Positions 1 to 9,033 of a DNA stretch of 64,000 nt are shown piece after piece. Source of the DNA: an uncultured Paracoccus sp. (GTDB taxonomy: Bacteria > Pseudomonadota > Alphaproteobacteria > Rhodobacterales > Rhodobacteraceae). The stretch spans positions 1-64,000 of the forward strand of contig NZ_CAMEFG010000015.1 in the NCBI RefSeq assembly GCF_945915435.1, written 5' to 3'. A program made the position numbers and the translations under genes. Each line of letters begins with the position of its first letter. The stretch's first letter is position 1. Below the pieces are notes generated by a model. The model did no database searches, was not told where the DNA came from, and worked only from the letters and a program-made list of their open reading frames with translations.

Positions 1-112
1 CCCGGTGCCGGGCGGCGTCGGCCCGATGACCATCGCCTGCCTGCTTGCCAATACCGTCACCGCCTGTTGCCGGGCGAATGGGCTGCCGGAACCCGAGGGG
101 CTGACGATCTGA
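1..112 (+). CDS. folD: FolD, C-terminal fragment (5' end outside window)
   Basis: This is the last 36 codons of bifunctional methylenetetrahydrofolate dehydrogenase/methenyltetrahydrofolate cyclohydrolase, a cytosolic enzyme of one-carbon metabolism. The reading frame begins at base 2 and ends at TGA 110-112. It carries the C-terminal FolD signature PGGVGPMT followed by a helix of the type ACLLANTV, which closes the Rossmann domain in this family. Only about an eighth of the protein is present, so catalytic residues cannot be checked. It converges on the ammonium transporter gene, with a strong hairpin between the two. Confidence 0.85.
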   Translation, partial: PVPGGVGPMTIACLLANTVTACCRANGLPEPEGLTI

Positions 113-119
113 CCGCCCC

Positions 120-145
120 GCCGGCCGCGATGCTTCGCGGCCGGC
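120..145. terminator. Bidirectional hairpin between folD and amt
   Basis: There is a perfect 11-bp GC-rich inverted repeat (120-130 with 135-145) with a 4-base loop. It lies 8 bases after the folD stop and 8 bases before the convergent amt stop. Its position suits a shared terminator. There is no clear T-tract on either side, so it may act as a bare stem-loop. Confidence 0.6.
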
Positions 146-152
146 GTTCGGA

Positions 153-1463
153 TCAGGAATGATAGGCGCGCTCGCCGTGGGTGGTGATGTCCAGCCCCTG
201 GCGCTCGTCGTCGGCGCTGACGCGCAACCCGATGGCCACGTCCAGGACCTTGAAGATGATCCAGGACACCACGGCCACCCAGACGATGGTGACGGCAACG
301 CCCATGATCTGGATCATGGTCTGCGACCAGATCGCATAATCCGCATCGCCGACCCCGCCAAGCGATGAGGCGGTGAAGATCCCCGTCCCGACCGCGCCGA
401 TGATGCCCGCCACGCCGTGGATGCCAAAGACGTCCAGGCTGTCGTCATAGCCCATGCGGATCTTGACCACGGTAACGAAGTAATAGGCGCCCGCCGAACC
501 CAGCGCGCCCAGCACCAACGCGCCCATCGGGCCGACCGTGCCCGCCGCGGGCGTGATGGCGACCAGCCCCGCGATCATCCCCGAGACGCCGCCCAGCAGC
601 GAAGCCTTGCCGCGCAGAGCGGCCTCAAGCCCCGCCCAGGTCAGGATCGCGGCGGCGGGGGCGGCGAAGGTGTTGATCATGGCCAGCGCCGCATCCGGCC
701 CCGCCTCCAGCGCCGAGCCCGCGTTGAAGCCGAACCAGCCGACCCACAGCAGCGCACCGCCCAGCAGCGTCAGGGGCAGCGAATGGGGCGCCATCATTTC
801 CTTCATGTAGCCCGTGCGCGGGCCAAGGACCAGCGCACCGACCAGCGCCGCGACGGCTGCGTTGATATGGACCACCGTGCCGCCCGCGAAATCCAGCGCG
901 CCCCAGGTGGCGATCAGCCCGGCCTCGTCCCAGACCATGTGGGCGATGGGGAAATAGCACAGCAGCGCCCAGAACAGGCAGAAAAGAAGCATCGCGCCGA
1001 ACTTCACCCGCTCGACCAGGCCGCCGATGATCAGGACGGCGGTGATCGCCGCAAAGGTCATCTGGAACGAGACGAAGACATATTCCGGGATCGTGCCCGA
1101 CATGCTGTCCACGCCGACACCCGACAGGAAAGCCTTGGCGAAGCCGCCCCAGAACAGGCTGTCGGACCCGCCGAAGGCCATCGAATAGCCCAGGACCAGC
1201 CACAGGACCATGATCATGGCCGCGATGGCGGTCGTCTGCATCAGGACCGAAAGCATGTTCCTGGCCCTGACAAGGCCGCCGTAGAACAACGCGACACCCG
1301 GCAGGATCATGGCCATGACCAGCACGGTGGCGGTCAGCATCCAGGCGGTATCGCCCTTGTCCACAACCGCGGCGGGCAGTTCCGCCACCTCCTGCGCCAT
1401 AGCCGGCAGGGCCATACAGGCCGCCGCACCGCCGATGACGATATATTTCCAGGCTTGGTTCAT
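153..1463 (-). CDS. amt: Ammonium transporter (Amt/MEP/Rh family)
   Basis: This 436-residue inner-membrane ammonium channel takes up ammonium when nitrogen is scarce. A cleavable signal sequence ends near residue 23 (AMA|QE), and about eleven hydrophobic segments follow. The two pore histidines of the family are visible as H199 (GGTVVHIN) and H349 (FGIHGVAG). Length is normal for bacterial Amt. AmtB is usually next to glnK, the PII protein that gates it, but no glnK lies on either side here, so its regulator would be encoded elsewhere. Upstream lie 243 bases shared with the divergent PAAR gene. I looked there for a sigma-54 promoter of the kind known for amtB and found no convincing match. 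Confidence 0.93.
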   Translation of the reverse strand: MNQAWKYIVIGGAAACMALPAMAQEVAELPAAVVDKGDTAWMLTATVLVMAMILPGVALFYGGLVRARNMLSVLMQTTAIAAMIMVLWLVLGYSMAFGGSDSLFWGGFAKAFLSGVGVDSMSGTIPEYVFVSFQMTFAAITAVLIIGGLVERVKFGAMLLFCLFWALLCYFPIAHMVWDEAGLIATWGALDFAGGTVVHINAAVAALVGALVLGPRTGYMKEMMAPHSLPLTLLGGALLWVGWFGFNAGSALEAGPDAALAMINTFAAPAAAILTWAGLEAALRGKASLLGGVSGMIAGLVAITPAAGTVGPMGALVLGALGSAGAYYFVTVVKIRMGYDDSLDVFGIHGVAGIIGAVGTGIFTASSLGGVGDADYAIWSQTMIQIMGVAVTIVWVAVVSWIIFKVLDVAIGLRVSADDERQGLDITTHGERAYHS

Positions 1464-1706
1464 TTTCGGTTTCCTTCGCTTCCGCCATTCGTGCCCTCAC
1501 CGAAAACCGGCTGGACGGGTTGCCGCAAGAATCGGCAGCCGCCTGGGGCGCGGTCCGCGTCGCGCGGTGCGTTTTGCAGGCAGCCAGGCGGCGCGATGCC
1601 CGGTTTTCGGGCAGGACGGAAACGCCGCCGATGCGATTGCGGGCTTGCCGCAACCGCCCGTGGGCTGCATATTCGTGCCATCGCGTCAGCAGGGGGCTTT
1701 GGGGCC

Positions 1707-1979
1707 ATGTTTTCTTCGACGGGCAAGCGGATCGCGCGGATGGGCGACAAGGTGGCCTGCCCCTGGCACGGGCAGAACGTCATTGCCGAGGGATCGCCGG
1801 GCAGCAATATCGACGGGCGTCCCGTCGCCCGTGTCGGCGACCGTTGCGCCTGCGGCTGCCTGATCGTCGAGGGCACGCCGGGCGCCCTGCTGGACGGGCG
1901 GCCCGTGGCCTATCTGGGATCGAAGATCACCAGCGGGGGCGCCGTCGTCGAATGCGCGGGCAGCGCGGCGCTGGCTTAG
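1707..1979 (+). CDS. PAAR-domain protein (candidate T6SS spike tip)
   Basis: The product is 90 residues. PAAR proteins form the sharp, metal-bound cone that caps the VgrG spike of the T6SS. Two consecutive PAAR-like repeats are visible, each built around GRPVARVGD / GRPVAYLGS and EGSPGSNIDG / EGTPGALLDG, with Cys and His residues (C19, H22 and a CACGC cluster) available to bind metal. There is no extra N- or C-terminal domain, so it would be a plain tip rather than a PAAR effector. The open frame runs far upstream, but the ATG at 1707 has a purine-rich GGGGGC site just before it and gives a normal-sized domain. Its stop overlaps the convergent lipid gene's stop by three bases. It lies about 60 kb from hcp, and no vgrG is next to it. 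Confidence 0.8.
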   Translation: MFSSTGKRIARMGDKVACPWHGQNVIAEGSPGSNIDGRPVARVGDRCACGCLIVEGTPGALLDGRPVAYLGSKITSGGAVVECAGSAALA

Positions 1980-2620
1980 CGCCCGGCCCGCAGGGTGGCG
2001 ACCAGCCGGGCCGCGCGACGCAGCGCGGTCAGCCCCGCACCCAGCGCGACGGCCCATAGCGCGGCGGTCAGGAACTGGTCGCGCCAATCCCACAGCGGCG
2101 CGGGGATCGAGACCAGCGCCGCGCCCGTGACCAGCGCCATGCGGTGCTGCTTGGCCATCGGGCCGGAAAAATCGGCAGGCGCACCGCAATTCACGCCAAG
2201 TTCTCGGACATAGGCGGTCAGGAAGGCCATCGCGACAGCGGCCCAGCCAAGCACCGGGACACCTGCGCCAAGGGCCAGCCCCATCAGGATCAGCGCATCC
2301 GACACGCGGTCGGGAAACTCGTTCCAGAAGGGACCGTCGGGGGCGCTGCGCCCGGCCTCGATCGCGACCATGCCGTCGAACAGGTTGCACAGCAGACGCC
2401 CCTGCACACAACCGGCACCCAGCGCCAGCAACAGCGCGCGCCACCCCCCGTCCACCGCACCGGCGGCCCAGAAGGCAAGGCCCGCCGCCAGTGCAAAGCC
2501 CATCCCCGCGACCGAGATCTGGTTCGGCGTGATCCGCGTCGCGGCAAGGCGGCGGGCGGTGGCATTGGCCCATCCGGTCTGGCGGCTGGCCAGTGGGCGA
2601 CGGTTGCCGGACCCGCTCAT
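1976..2620 (-). CDS. CDP-alcohol phosphatidyltransferase family protein
   Basis: This 214-residue integral membrane enzyme should transfer a phosphatidyl group from a CDP-lipid to an alcohol, making a phospholipid head group. The family signature is DG-x2-AR-x8-G-x3-D-x3-D. Here it reads as a variant: D82-G83, A86, Ile where Arg is usual, G96, N100-E101, D104 and D108 (NEFPDRVSD). The variant either lacks the third Asp or has a four-residue shift. The start at 2620 was chosen because its ATG overlaps the stop of the CdsA-like gene as ATGA. It is last in a three-gene unit (acyltransferase, CdsA-like, this gene) resembling the arrangement of the E. coli ynb genes. The alcohol acceptor cannot be told from sequence. 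Confidence 0.8.
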   Translation of the reverse strand: MSGSGNRRPLASRQTGWANATARRLAATRITPNQISVAGMGFALAAGLAFWAAGAVDGGWRALLLALGAGCVQGRLLCNLFDGMVAIEAGRSAPDGPFWNEFPDRVSDALILMGLALGAGVPVLGWAAVAMAFLTAYVRELGVNCGAPADFSGPMAKQHRMALVTGAALVSIPAPLWDWRDQFLTAALWAVALGAGLTALRRAARLVATLRAGR

Positions 2621-3564
2621 GACCAGAAATACCGCGTCAGGTGGAAGAAGATCGGGGCCGAGAACACCACCGAATCCAGCCGGTCGATGAAGCCGCCATG
2701 TCCGGCGATGGTATGGCCCCAGTCCTTGACGCCACGGTCGCGCTTGATCGCCGACATCACCAGCCCGCCGAAAAAGCCCATCAGCGTGACGACGAAGGCC
2801 ATCAGCCCCGCCTGCCAGAAGGAAAACGGCGTCATCCACCACAGCAGCGCCCCGATCAGCGTGGCCGAAAGGCTGCCGCCGACGAACCCCTCGATGGTTT
2901 TCGAGGGCGACAGCCTGGGCGCGATTCGGTGGCGTCCGATCAGCTTGCCCCAGACATATTGCAGCACGTCCGACAGTTGCACGACCACCACCAGGAAGGC
3001 GATCAGCAGGACGTTACGCCCCTCGAACCCCGGCAGATCCAGCGTCAGCAGCGCCGGAACGTGCGAGGCGCAAAAGACGCAGATCATCAGCGCCCATTGC
3101 ATTTCCGCCACCCGGATCAGGTAGTTGCGCGTCTCGCCCCGCATGGCCGAGACGATGGGCAGCAGCAAGAAGACATAGACCGGGATGAAGATGGAAAACA
3201 GCCCATACCAGCCGATCCAGATCAGGTAATATTGCACCGGCAGCACGACGAAGAAGGCGATCACCATCGACCAGTGATCGGCGCGCCGCGCGTTGGTCAG
3301 GGTCATGAACTCGCGCAGGGCGGCAAAGGAACAGATCGCGAAAAGGATCGTGACGCCCGCCTTGCCGCCAAGCAGCGCCAGCGAAAGAAACAGCACCATC
3401 GCCCACCACGAGCGGATGCGGTCGTTGAGGTTCTCGATGGTGGCGTTTCGCCCGTCGGGCGAATAGCGCCATGCCAGCGTCGAGCCGATGGCCGTCGCCA
3501 CCACCAGAATCGCGCCCGCGCCAAGGATGATCCGCAGAAGATCGCCGTTCGTCGTGTCTATCAT
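2617..3564 (-). CDS. Phosphatidate cytidylyltransferase (CdsA-like)
   Basis: This 315-residue polytopic membrane protein should make CDP-diacylglycerol from phosphatidate and CTP. The C-terminal family signature is intact: KRDRGVKDWG followed by HGGFIDRLDS, with the SPSKTIEG motif about 60 residues earlier. About eight hydrophobic segments are visible. It overlaps both neighbours by 4 bp (ATGA), so the three genes are probably translationally coupled. The lipid made by the upstream acyltransferase would be activated here and used by the downstream transferase. This is likely a second, specialised copy; the housekeeping cdsA normally sits with uppS, dxr and rseP, which are not here. Confidence 0.88.
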   Translation of the reverse strand: MIDTTNGDLLRIILGAGAILVVATAIGSTLAWRYSPDGRNATIENLNDRIRSWWAMVLFLSLALLGGKAGVTILFAICSFAALREFMTLTNARRADHWSMVIAFFVVLPVQYYLIWIGWYGLFSIFIPVYVFLLLPIVSAMRGETRNYLIRVAEMQWALMICVFCASHVPALLTLDLPGFEGRNVLLIAFLVVVVQLSDVLQYVWGKLIGRHRIAPRLSPSKTIEGFVGGSLSATLIGALLWWMTPFSFWQAGLMAFVVTLMGFFGGLVMSAIKRDRGVKDWGHTIAGHGGFIDRLDSVVFSAPIFFHLTRYFWS

Positions 3565-4250
3565 TCCGCCTCGGTCTGTTGGGGGCGCAGGGCCAGCAGG
3601 GCGGCTTGCGCGCGGGTCAGGAACTCGGCCTTGCCCTCATCCGGTTGCAGGCGCAGGGGGGTGCCGAAGATCGTCTTGCACATCAACGGCACGGGGACGA
3701 ATTCGCCCTTGGGCATGACGCGGTTGAGGTTCTCGATCCAGACGGGGACCAGTTCGACATCGGGCCGGGCATGGGCCAGGTGGTAAAGCCCGGCCTTGAA
3801 GGGCAGCAGGGCCTCATCGGTCAGGTTGCGCGTGCCCTCGGGGAACAGGATCAGCGAATCGCCCCCGTCCAGCGCCCCGGCCATCGTGGCGATGGGGTCG
3901 CTGCCGGGGGTCGCGCGGGTGCGGTCGATCAGCACGGCGTTGAAGACATCGCTGCCGACAAAGCCCCGCAGCCCGCCGCCGCCCCAATAATCGGCCCCCG
4001 CCACGGGGCGGGTGCGCTGGCGGTGCCGGGCGGGCAGGACCGACCAGATCAGGATGAAATCGCCGTGGCTGGCATGGTTGGCGTAATAGATGCGCTGCCC
4101 GCCGAAGGGCGCTGCGCCGCGCCACTCCGGCTGCACGGCGGTGATCAGCCGCGCGAATATCCTGATCCCGGCGCCGGTCAGTTCCGCCACGCCCCGGCGC
4201 AGCGCATTGCCGCGCCGCCTGTTTCGATCATCCAGTCCCGTTTCGGTCAT
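3561..4250 (-). CDS. 1-acyl-sn-glycerol-3-phosphate acyltransferase (PlsC-like)
   Basis: This product of about 229 residues belongs to the glycerolipid acyltransferase family. The catalytic HX4D box (NHASHGDF) and the substrate-binding FPEGTRN box are both present with normal spacing. The start at ATG 4250 is preferred because an AAAGGGCGGGCGG ribosome site lies directly upstream; in-frame ATG 4271 and TTG 4283 lack one. It leads the lipid cassette and overlaps the CdsA-like gene by ATGA. Together the three genes could make phosphatidate, activate it and attach a head group. It lies about 60 bases after the amino-acid ABC transporter ATPase on the same strand, so read-through from the hut/transport operon is possible. 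Confidence 0.87.
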   Translation of the reverse strand: MTETGLDDRNRRRGNALRRGVAELTGAGIRIFARLITAVQPEWRGAAPFGGQRIYYANHASHGDFILIWSVLPARHRQRTRPVAGADYWGGGGLRGFVGSDVFNAVLIDRTRATPGSDPIATMAGALDGGDSLILFPEGTRNLTDEALLPFKAGLYHLAHARPDVELVPVWIENLNRVMPKGEFVPVPLMCKTIFGTPLRLQPDEGKAEFLTRAQAALLALRPQQTEAE

Positions 4251-4313
4251 CCGCCCGCCCTTTCGGCCCATGTTTTCAGCCAATGGACAAAAAAGGCAAG
4301 ACGGCCCAGGGGG

Positions 4314-5087
4314 TCAGAAGCTGTTACGCTCGTGATAAGTGCGTAAAAAGCCCTGGATCCGGGCGTCCTCGGGGTGGTGCAGGATGCGGTCGGGGCTGTC
4401 CACGCCGACCAGTTCGCCCTTTTCCATGAAGGCCACCTGGTCGGCGACATGGGCGGCAAAGCCCATCTCATGCGTGACGACGACCATCGTCATGCCTTCC
4501 GAGGCCAAGGTCTTCATCACGTTCAGCACCTCGCCCACCAGTTCGGGGTCCAGCGCGCTGGTGGGTTCATCGAACAGCATCAGCCGCGGCTCCATCGCGA
4601 TGGCGCGGGCGATGGCGACGCGCTGCTGCTGGCCGCCCGAAAGCCGCGCGGGGTGGTTGGCCATCTTGTCGGCCAGGCCCACCTTGGTCAGGGCGGAGGC
4701 GGCGCGTTCCTCGGCCTCGGCGCGGCGCAGGCCGCGCACGCGAATCAGCCCTTCGGCGACGTTTTGCAGCGCCGTCATATGGGGCCACAGGTTGAACTGC
4801 TGGAACACCATCCCGATGGAACGCCGCATTTCGCGCAGCTTGCGCGAAGGCATCTTCCGGCCCGGCGCATCATAGCCGATCATCCGGCCGTCGATGCGGA
4901 TTTCGCCGGAATCGTATTCCTCGAGGAAGTTGATGCAGCGCAGCAGGGTCGATTTTCCCGACCCCGAAGGGCCGATCAGGCAGGTGACCTTGCCCGGCGG
5001 AACCGTCATGCTGACATTCTTCAGCGCCTGGAAGGGACCATAGAACTTGTCGACCCGGCTGATTTCGACGGAAGAGGCTTGGACCAT
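4314..5087 (-). CDS. Amino-acid ABC transporter ATP-binding protein (GlnQ/HisP type)
   Basis: This 257-residue ATPase energises a polar amino-acid importer. All nucleotide-binding elements are intact: Walker A GPSGSGKS at 39-46, Q-loop FQQFNLWPH near 95, signature LSGGQQQR at 149, Walker [13 protein letters not shown] with D173/E174, and the H-loop VVVTHEM. It is the last gene of a four-gene transporter set (binding protein, two permeases, ATPase) that follows hutU on the same strand. The likely cargo is therefore histidine, urocanate or another imidazole compound. That substrate call rests on context alone. Confidence 0.93.
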   Translation of the reverse strand: MVQASSVEISRVDKFYGPFQALKNVSMTVPPGKVTCLIGPSGSGKSTLLRCINFLEEYDSGEIRIDGRMIGYDAPGRKMPSRKLREMRRSIGMVFQQFNLWPHMTALQNVAEGLIRVRGLRRAEAEERAASALTKVGLADKMANHPARLSGGQQQRVAIARAIAMEPRLMLFDEPTSALDPELVGEVLNVMKTLASEGMTMVVVTHEMGFAAHVADQVAFMEKGELVGVDSPDRILHHPEDARIQGFLRTYHERNSF

Positions 5088-5088
5088 G

Positions 5089-5754
5089 TTACGGCCTTTC
5101 GGTCAGGTAATGGGTGATGCGTGCCTCAAGCCTGCGGCCAAGGCGCGAGATCGTCTCGACCAGCAGCCAGAAGAACAGCGCCAGCACGAAATAAGCCTCG
5201 AGGTAAAGGAACGTCTCGGTGGACATGCGTTCGACCTGATAGCGCAGTTCGGGGACGGTGATGATCGACAGGATCACCGTTTCCTTGGTCAGGATGATCG
5301 AGAAATTGACCAGCGCGGGCAGCGACGACACCAGCGCCAGGGGCAGCAGGATGCGGCGGATGATCACCGGCTCGGCCATGCCGATGGCACGGGCGGCCTC
5401 GATCTGGCCCAGGGGAACGGCGCGAAAGCCCGAACGGAAGATTTCCGCGAAATAGGGGCTGCCGTAGATCGTCAAGCCCAGAAGGCCCGCCGGGATCGCG
5501 TCCAGCCGCAGCCCGACCAGCGGGCCACCGTAATACAGCACGAACAACTGGACCAGGAAGGGCGTGCCGCGAATGATCTCGATATAGACCTGGATCAGCC
5601 AGCGGACCGGCGCGGGCGCGTAACGCTGCACCAGCGCGATGGCCAGCCCCAGCATCATGGAAAACAGCGAACCCAGCAGCCAGCAGATGATCGTCAGGCG
5701 AAAGCCGCGCAAGAGCATCGGCCCGTAATTGTCGATGATGAACTGCCATTCCAT
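5089..5754 (-). CDS. Amino-acid ABC transporter permease (HisM/GlnP type), second
   Basis: This 221-residue inner-membrane permease has about five transmembrane helices. The EAA loop that contacts the ATPase is visible ([18 protein letters not shown]). The start at 5754 was chosen because its ATG overlaps the stop of the preceding permease as TGATG; a longer in-frame start would run deep into that gene. It pairs with the other permease to form the membrane channel of the hut-linked importer, and the ATPase gene starts one base after it ends. Confidence 0.92.
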   Translation of the reverse strand: MEWQFIIDNYGPMLLRGFRLTIICWLLGSLFSMMLGLAIALVQRYAPAPVRWLIQVYIEIIRGTPFLVQLFVLYYGGPLVGLRLDAIPAGLLGLTIYGSPYFAEIFRSGFRAVPLGQIEAARAIGMAEPVIIRRILLPLALVSSLPALVNFSIILTKETVILSIITVPELRYQVERMSTETFLYLEAYFVLALFFWLLVETISRLGRRLEARITHYLTERP

Positions 5755-6401
5755 CAGACGGCCATCCTGTGTTCGAGGTAACGCCCCACCGCCGCAAGGC
5801 ACAGGTTGATCGCCAGGTAGATCGCGGCGGCGGCCAGATAGACCTCCATCGGGCGGAAGGTGGTGGCGGCCTGCGCCTGGCTGGCACGGGTGATCTCCAT
5901 GATGCCCACCACCGACACCAGCGAGGACGCCTTGACCAGCAGGATCAGTTCGTTGACCAGAGCGGGCAGCGACATGGTGACGGCCTGCGGCAGGATGATG
6001 CGCATCCAGACGTCGCGATAGCCCATGCCGATGGCGGTCGCGGCCTCGGTCTGGCCCTTGGGCAGCGCCATGATCGCGCCGCGCCAGATCTCCGAGATAT
6101 AGGCGCTGGCGCAGATGCCCACGGCGATCACGGCGGCGGCGATGGCGGGGACGTTGATGCCGATGACGGGCAGCAGGAAATACAGCAACAGCAGTTGCAC
6201 CAGCAGCGGCACCCCGCGCAGGAAGCTGACCCAGACGGCGGCCAGCCAGCGAAACGCGGCGATGCCGGACAGGCGCGCGGCGCAGATCAGCGCCCCGATC
6301 ACCAGCCCCAGCCCGATGCCCAGCACCGACACCAGCACCGTGTAGCGCGCCGCCCAGACAAGCGGCCCGAAGCTTTCAAGAAAGGCGGATACCGAGAACA
6401 T
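5754..6401 (-). CDS. Amino-acid ABC transporter permease (HisQ/GlnP type), first
   Basis: This 215-residue permease of the polar amino-acid family has an EAA loop (TEAATAIGMGYRDVWMRI) and about five membrane helices. The ATG at 6401 is preferred because GGAG lies 5 bases upstream; an in-frame start 19 codons earlier has no such site and would extend into the stem-loop downstream of the binding-protein gene. Stop and start overlap the next permease (TGATG), which indicates coupled, equal-dose synthesis of the two channel halves. Confidence 0.9.
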   Translation of the reverse strand: MFSVSAFLESFGPLVWAARYTVLVSVLGIGLGLVIGALICAARLSGIAAFRWLAAVWVSFLRGVPLLVQLLLLYFLLPVIGINVPAIAAAVIAVGICASAYISEIWRGAIMALPKGQTEAATAIGMGYRDVWMRIILPQAVTMSLPALVNELILLVKASSLVSVVGIMEITRASQAQAATTFRPMEVYLAAAAIYLAINLCLAAVGRYLEHRMAV

Positions 6402-6417
6402 GCGCGCTCCGATCTTT

Positions 6418-6446
6418 GCGGGCGCGGACGGCATGGAACCGCCCGC
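6418..6446 (-). terminator. Stem-loop after the substrate-binding-protein gene
   Basis: The inverted repeat GCGGGCG/CGCCCGC (6418-6424 with 6440-6446, 15-base loop) lies just after the binding-protein stop and before the first permease. In binding-protein-dependent transport operons, a stem-loop here commonly protects or terminates the upstream message, so that binding protein exceeds permease. There is no T-tract, so partial termination or mRNA stabilisation is more likely than full termination. Confidence 0.4.
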
Positions 6447-6467
6447 GCGTTCGGTCACGGTTTCCGG

Positions 6468-7289
6468 TCAGTCGGCCGGAACTTCAAGCGGCAATTCGGT
6501 ATAGGTGCCCAGCCATTTTTCCTGGATCGCCTGGACGCGGCCGTCCTCGGTCATCTTCACCATCGCGTCGTGGATGGCGGCGGCAAAGGATTCGCTGGCC
6601 TCTTCCTTGCGCAGCACCCATGCGAAATAGGTCGGCTCGCCAAAGCTGGCAGGCTCGAACAGGGCAAAGGTATCGCCGCGGTTCTTGACCAGATAGGTCA
6701 GGTTGGGCAGCGACCCGGCAACCGCGTCGAGGCGACCGGCGGCAAGGTCGGCATAGGCTTCGTCGGTGGTGCCGTATTCGCGCACGTCCACGCCGCCAAG
6801 GGTTTCGCCGAAGGCCTGAAGCTGGCGGAACTGCGCGGTGCCCTGCTGGACGCCGACGCGCTTGCCGGCGATGTCCTCGGGCTTGCGCAGATCGTCATTG
6901 TCGGCGCGGCCCACCAGCGAAACGGTGGCGTCGGCGATCGGCGGGGTGAAGGTGTAACGCTCCTGCCGCTCGGGGGTGATGGTGACGGGGGCGATCACGA
7001 TATCGAAGCGCCCGACCTCAAGCCCCGGCAGTTCGGCGGGCCAGGGAATGTCCTGATAGACCGGCTCGACCCCGATTTCCTTGCTGACCTCGTCGAAAAG
7101 ATCCTTGGTCATGCCCTGGTATTCGCCCTGCACCAACATGTCGAAGGGCGCATAATGCATGTCCGTCGCGGTGACGATCTGGCCCGCTTCCCTGATCTTG
7201 GCCAGTTGCTCGGCCCCGGCGGCGGTCGCGCCCAGCCCCACGGCGGCAAGGCCCATCATCGCGGCCTTGATGTTCAGCTTGAGGTTCAT
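6468..7289 (-). CDS. Periplasmic amino-acid-binding protein of ABC importer
   Basis: This 273-residue protein belongs to the bacterial extracellular solute-binding protein family 3. A signal peptide with cleavage near residue 26 (AGA|EQ) sends it to the periplasm. Family features include the opening strand GQIVTATDMHYAPFD, the FDIVIAPVTITPER hinge segment and the GKRVGVQQGTA segment that begins the second lobe. It follows hutU by 67 bases containing a stem-loop and precedes two permeases and an ATPase. By position it probably binds histidine, urocanate or a related imidazole acid; the pocket cannot be assigned from sequence alone. The family also includes glutamine and arginine binders. Confidence 0.9.
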   Translation of the reverse strand: MNLKLNIKAAMMGLAAVGLGATAAGAEQLAKIREAGQIVTATDMHYAPFDMLVQGEYQGMTKDLFDEVSKEIGVEPVYQDIPWPAELPGLEVGRFDIVIAPVTITPERQERYTFTPPIADATVSLVGRADNDDLRKPEDIAGKRVGVQQGTAQFRQLQAFGETLGGVDVREYGTTDEAYADLAAGRLDAVAGSLPNLTYLVKNRGDTFALFEPASFGEPTYFAWVLRKEEASESFAAAIHDAMVKMTEDGRVQAIQEKWLGTYTELPLEVPAD

Positions 7290-7319
7290 CTTCGTTTCTC
7301 CTTGTTGGCAGGACAGGTC

Positions 7320-7350
7320 GGGCGCGCCATTTTCCCGTTGCGGCGCGCCC
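7320..7350 (-). terminator. Stem-loop between hutU and the transporter genes
   Basis: A perfect 9-bp repeat GGGCGCGCC/GGCGCGCCC (7320-7328 with 7342-7350) has a 13-base loop and lies 7 bases after the hutU stop. It could partly terminate hut transcription or mark a processing site separating catabolic from transport messages. No T-tract follows on the minus strand. Confidence 0.4.
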
Positions 7351-7356
7351 TTATGT

Positions 7357-9021
7357 TCAGAGGATACCGGGCAAGTTCAAGCCATGTTCCCGCGCACAGT
7401 CCAGTGCGATTTCATATCCCGCGTCGGCGTGACGCATGACGCCGGTGGCCGGATCGTTCCACAGCACGCGGGCGATGCGCCTGTCGGCATCTTCGCTGCC
7501 GTCGCAGCAGATGACCATGCCCGAATGCTGCGAAAAGCCCATGCCCACGCCGCCGCCGTGATGCAGGCTGACCCAGGTGGCACCTGACGCCGTATTGAGC
7601 AGCGCGTTGAGCAGCGGCCAGTCGGACACGGCGTCAGAGCCGTCCTGCATCGCCTCGGTCTCGCGGTTGGGGCTGGCGACGGAGCCGCTGTCCAGATGGT
7701 CGCGGCCGATCACGATGGGGGCCTTCAGTTCACCGTTGCGCACCATCTCGTTGAAGGCAAGGCCCAGCTTGTGGCGGATGCCCAGACCCACCCAGCAGAT
7801 CCGTGCGGGCAGCCCCTGGAAGGCGATCCGGTCGCGCGCCATGTCCAGCCAGTTGTGCAGATGCGGGTCGTCCACCAGTTCCTTGACCTTGGCGTCGGTC
7901 TTGAGGATGTCCTCGGGGTCGCCCGACAGCGCCGCCCAGCGGAAGGGGCCGATGCCGCGGCAGAACAGCGGGCGGATATAGGCGGGGACAAAGCCGGGGA
8001 AGGCGAAGGCGTTCTCCAGCCCCTCCTCCAGTGCCATCTGGCGGATGTTGTTGCCGTAATCGACGGTCGGGATGCCCTGATCGTGGAAGGCGACCATCGC
8101 CTGGACCTGCACCTTCATGCTGGCGCGGGCGGCCTTCTCGACGCCTTTCGGGTCGGTTTCCTGGCGCGCGCGCCATTCCGCGACGGTCCAGCCCATCGGC
8201 AGGTAGCCATGCACCGGGTCGTGGGCGCTGGTCTGGTCGGTGACGATATCGGGGCGGACGCCGCGTTTGACCAGTTCGGGATAGACCTCGGCGGCATTGC
8301 CGATCAGGGCCACGGATTTCGCCTCACCCGCCTTGGTCCAGCGGTCGATCATCTCAAGCGCCTCATCCAGGGAATGCGTCTTTTCATCGACATAGCGGGT
8401 GCGCAGGCGGAAATCGGCGCGGGTTTCGTCGCATTCGACGGCCAGGCAGCAGGCACCTGCCATCACGGCGGCCAAGGGCTGCGCGCCGCCCATGCCCCCA
8501 AGCCCGGCGGTCAGCACCCAGCGGCCTTTCAGATCGCCGCCGTAATGCTGGCGGCCCGCCTCGACAAAGGTTTCATAGGTGCCCTGAACGATGCCTTGCG
8601 ATCCGATATATATCCACGACCCGGCGGTCATCTGGCCATACATCGCCAGGCCCTTTTTATCCAATTCGTTGAAATGGTCCCAATTCGCCCAATGCGGGAC
8701 AAGGTTCGAGTTCGCGATCAGCACGCGCGGCGCATCCTTGTGGGTCTGGAACACGCCCACCGGCTTGCCGGACTGGACCAGCAGGGTCTGGTCGCCTTCC
8801 AGCTTTTGCAGGGCATCGACGATCAGGTCGAAGTCCTTCCACGTCCGCGCCGCCCGCCCGATGCCGCCATAGACGACCAGTTCGTGCGGGTTCTCGGCCA
8901 CGTCGGGGTGCAGGTTGTTCATCAGCATCCGCAAGGGCGCCTCGGTCAGCCAGCTTTTGGCACTGATCCCGGTGCCGGTGGCGGGGTAGATGTCGCGGGT
9001 GTTGTGGCGGGGATTGTCCAT
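7357..9021 (-). CDS. hutU: Urocanate hydratase
   Basis: This 554-residue cytosolic NAD-dependent enzyme hydrates urocanate to imidazolonepropionate, the second step of histidine breakdown. The sequence matches the family end to end. The NAD-binding glycine stretch [11 protein letters not shown] is at 171-181, the signature [14 protein letters not shown] at 262-275, and the active-site cysteine is C409 in [10 protein letters not shown]. Length is standard. It sits 12 bases after an acyl-CoA dehydrogenase gene, separated from hutH and hutG by two CoA-metabolism genes. That is unusual, because hutU and hutH are often adjacent. Confidence 0.97.
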   Translation of the reverse strand: MDNPRHNTRDIYPATGTGISAKSWLTEAPLRMLMNNLHPDVAENPHELVVYGGIGRAARTWKDFDLIVDALQKLEGDQTLLVQSGKPVGVFQTHKDAPRVLIANSNLVPHWANWDHFNELDKKGLAMYGQMTAGSWIYIGSQGIVQGTYETFVEAGRQHYGGDLKGRWVLTAGLGGMGGAQPLAAVMAGACCLAVECDETRADFRLRTRYVDEKTHSLDEALEMIDRWTKAGEAKSVALIGNAAEVYPELVKRGVRPDIVTDQTSAHDPVHGYLPMGWTVAEWRARQETDPKGVEKAARASMKVQVQAMVAFHDQGIPTVDYGNNIRQMALEEGLENAFAFPGFVPAYIRPLFCRGIGPFRWAALSGDPEDILKTDAKVKELVDDPHLHNWLDMARDRIAFQGLPARICWVGLGIRHKLGLAFNEMVRNGELKAPIVIGRDHLDSGSVASPNRETEAMQDGSDAVSDWPLLNALLNTASGATWVSLHHGGGVGMGFSQHSGMVICCDGSEDADRRIARVLWNDPATGVMRHADAGYEIALDCAREHGLNLPGIL

Positions 9022-9033
9022 GTCCGTCTCCGA

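Noticed and set aside
1464..1706. A small gene or sigma-54 promoter between amt and the PAAR gene
   Set aside because: No frame with a ribosome site and protein-like composition was found, and no match to the -24/-12 consensus; only a short 6-bp hairpin at 1597-1613 is visible.
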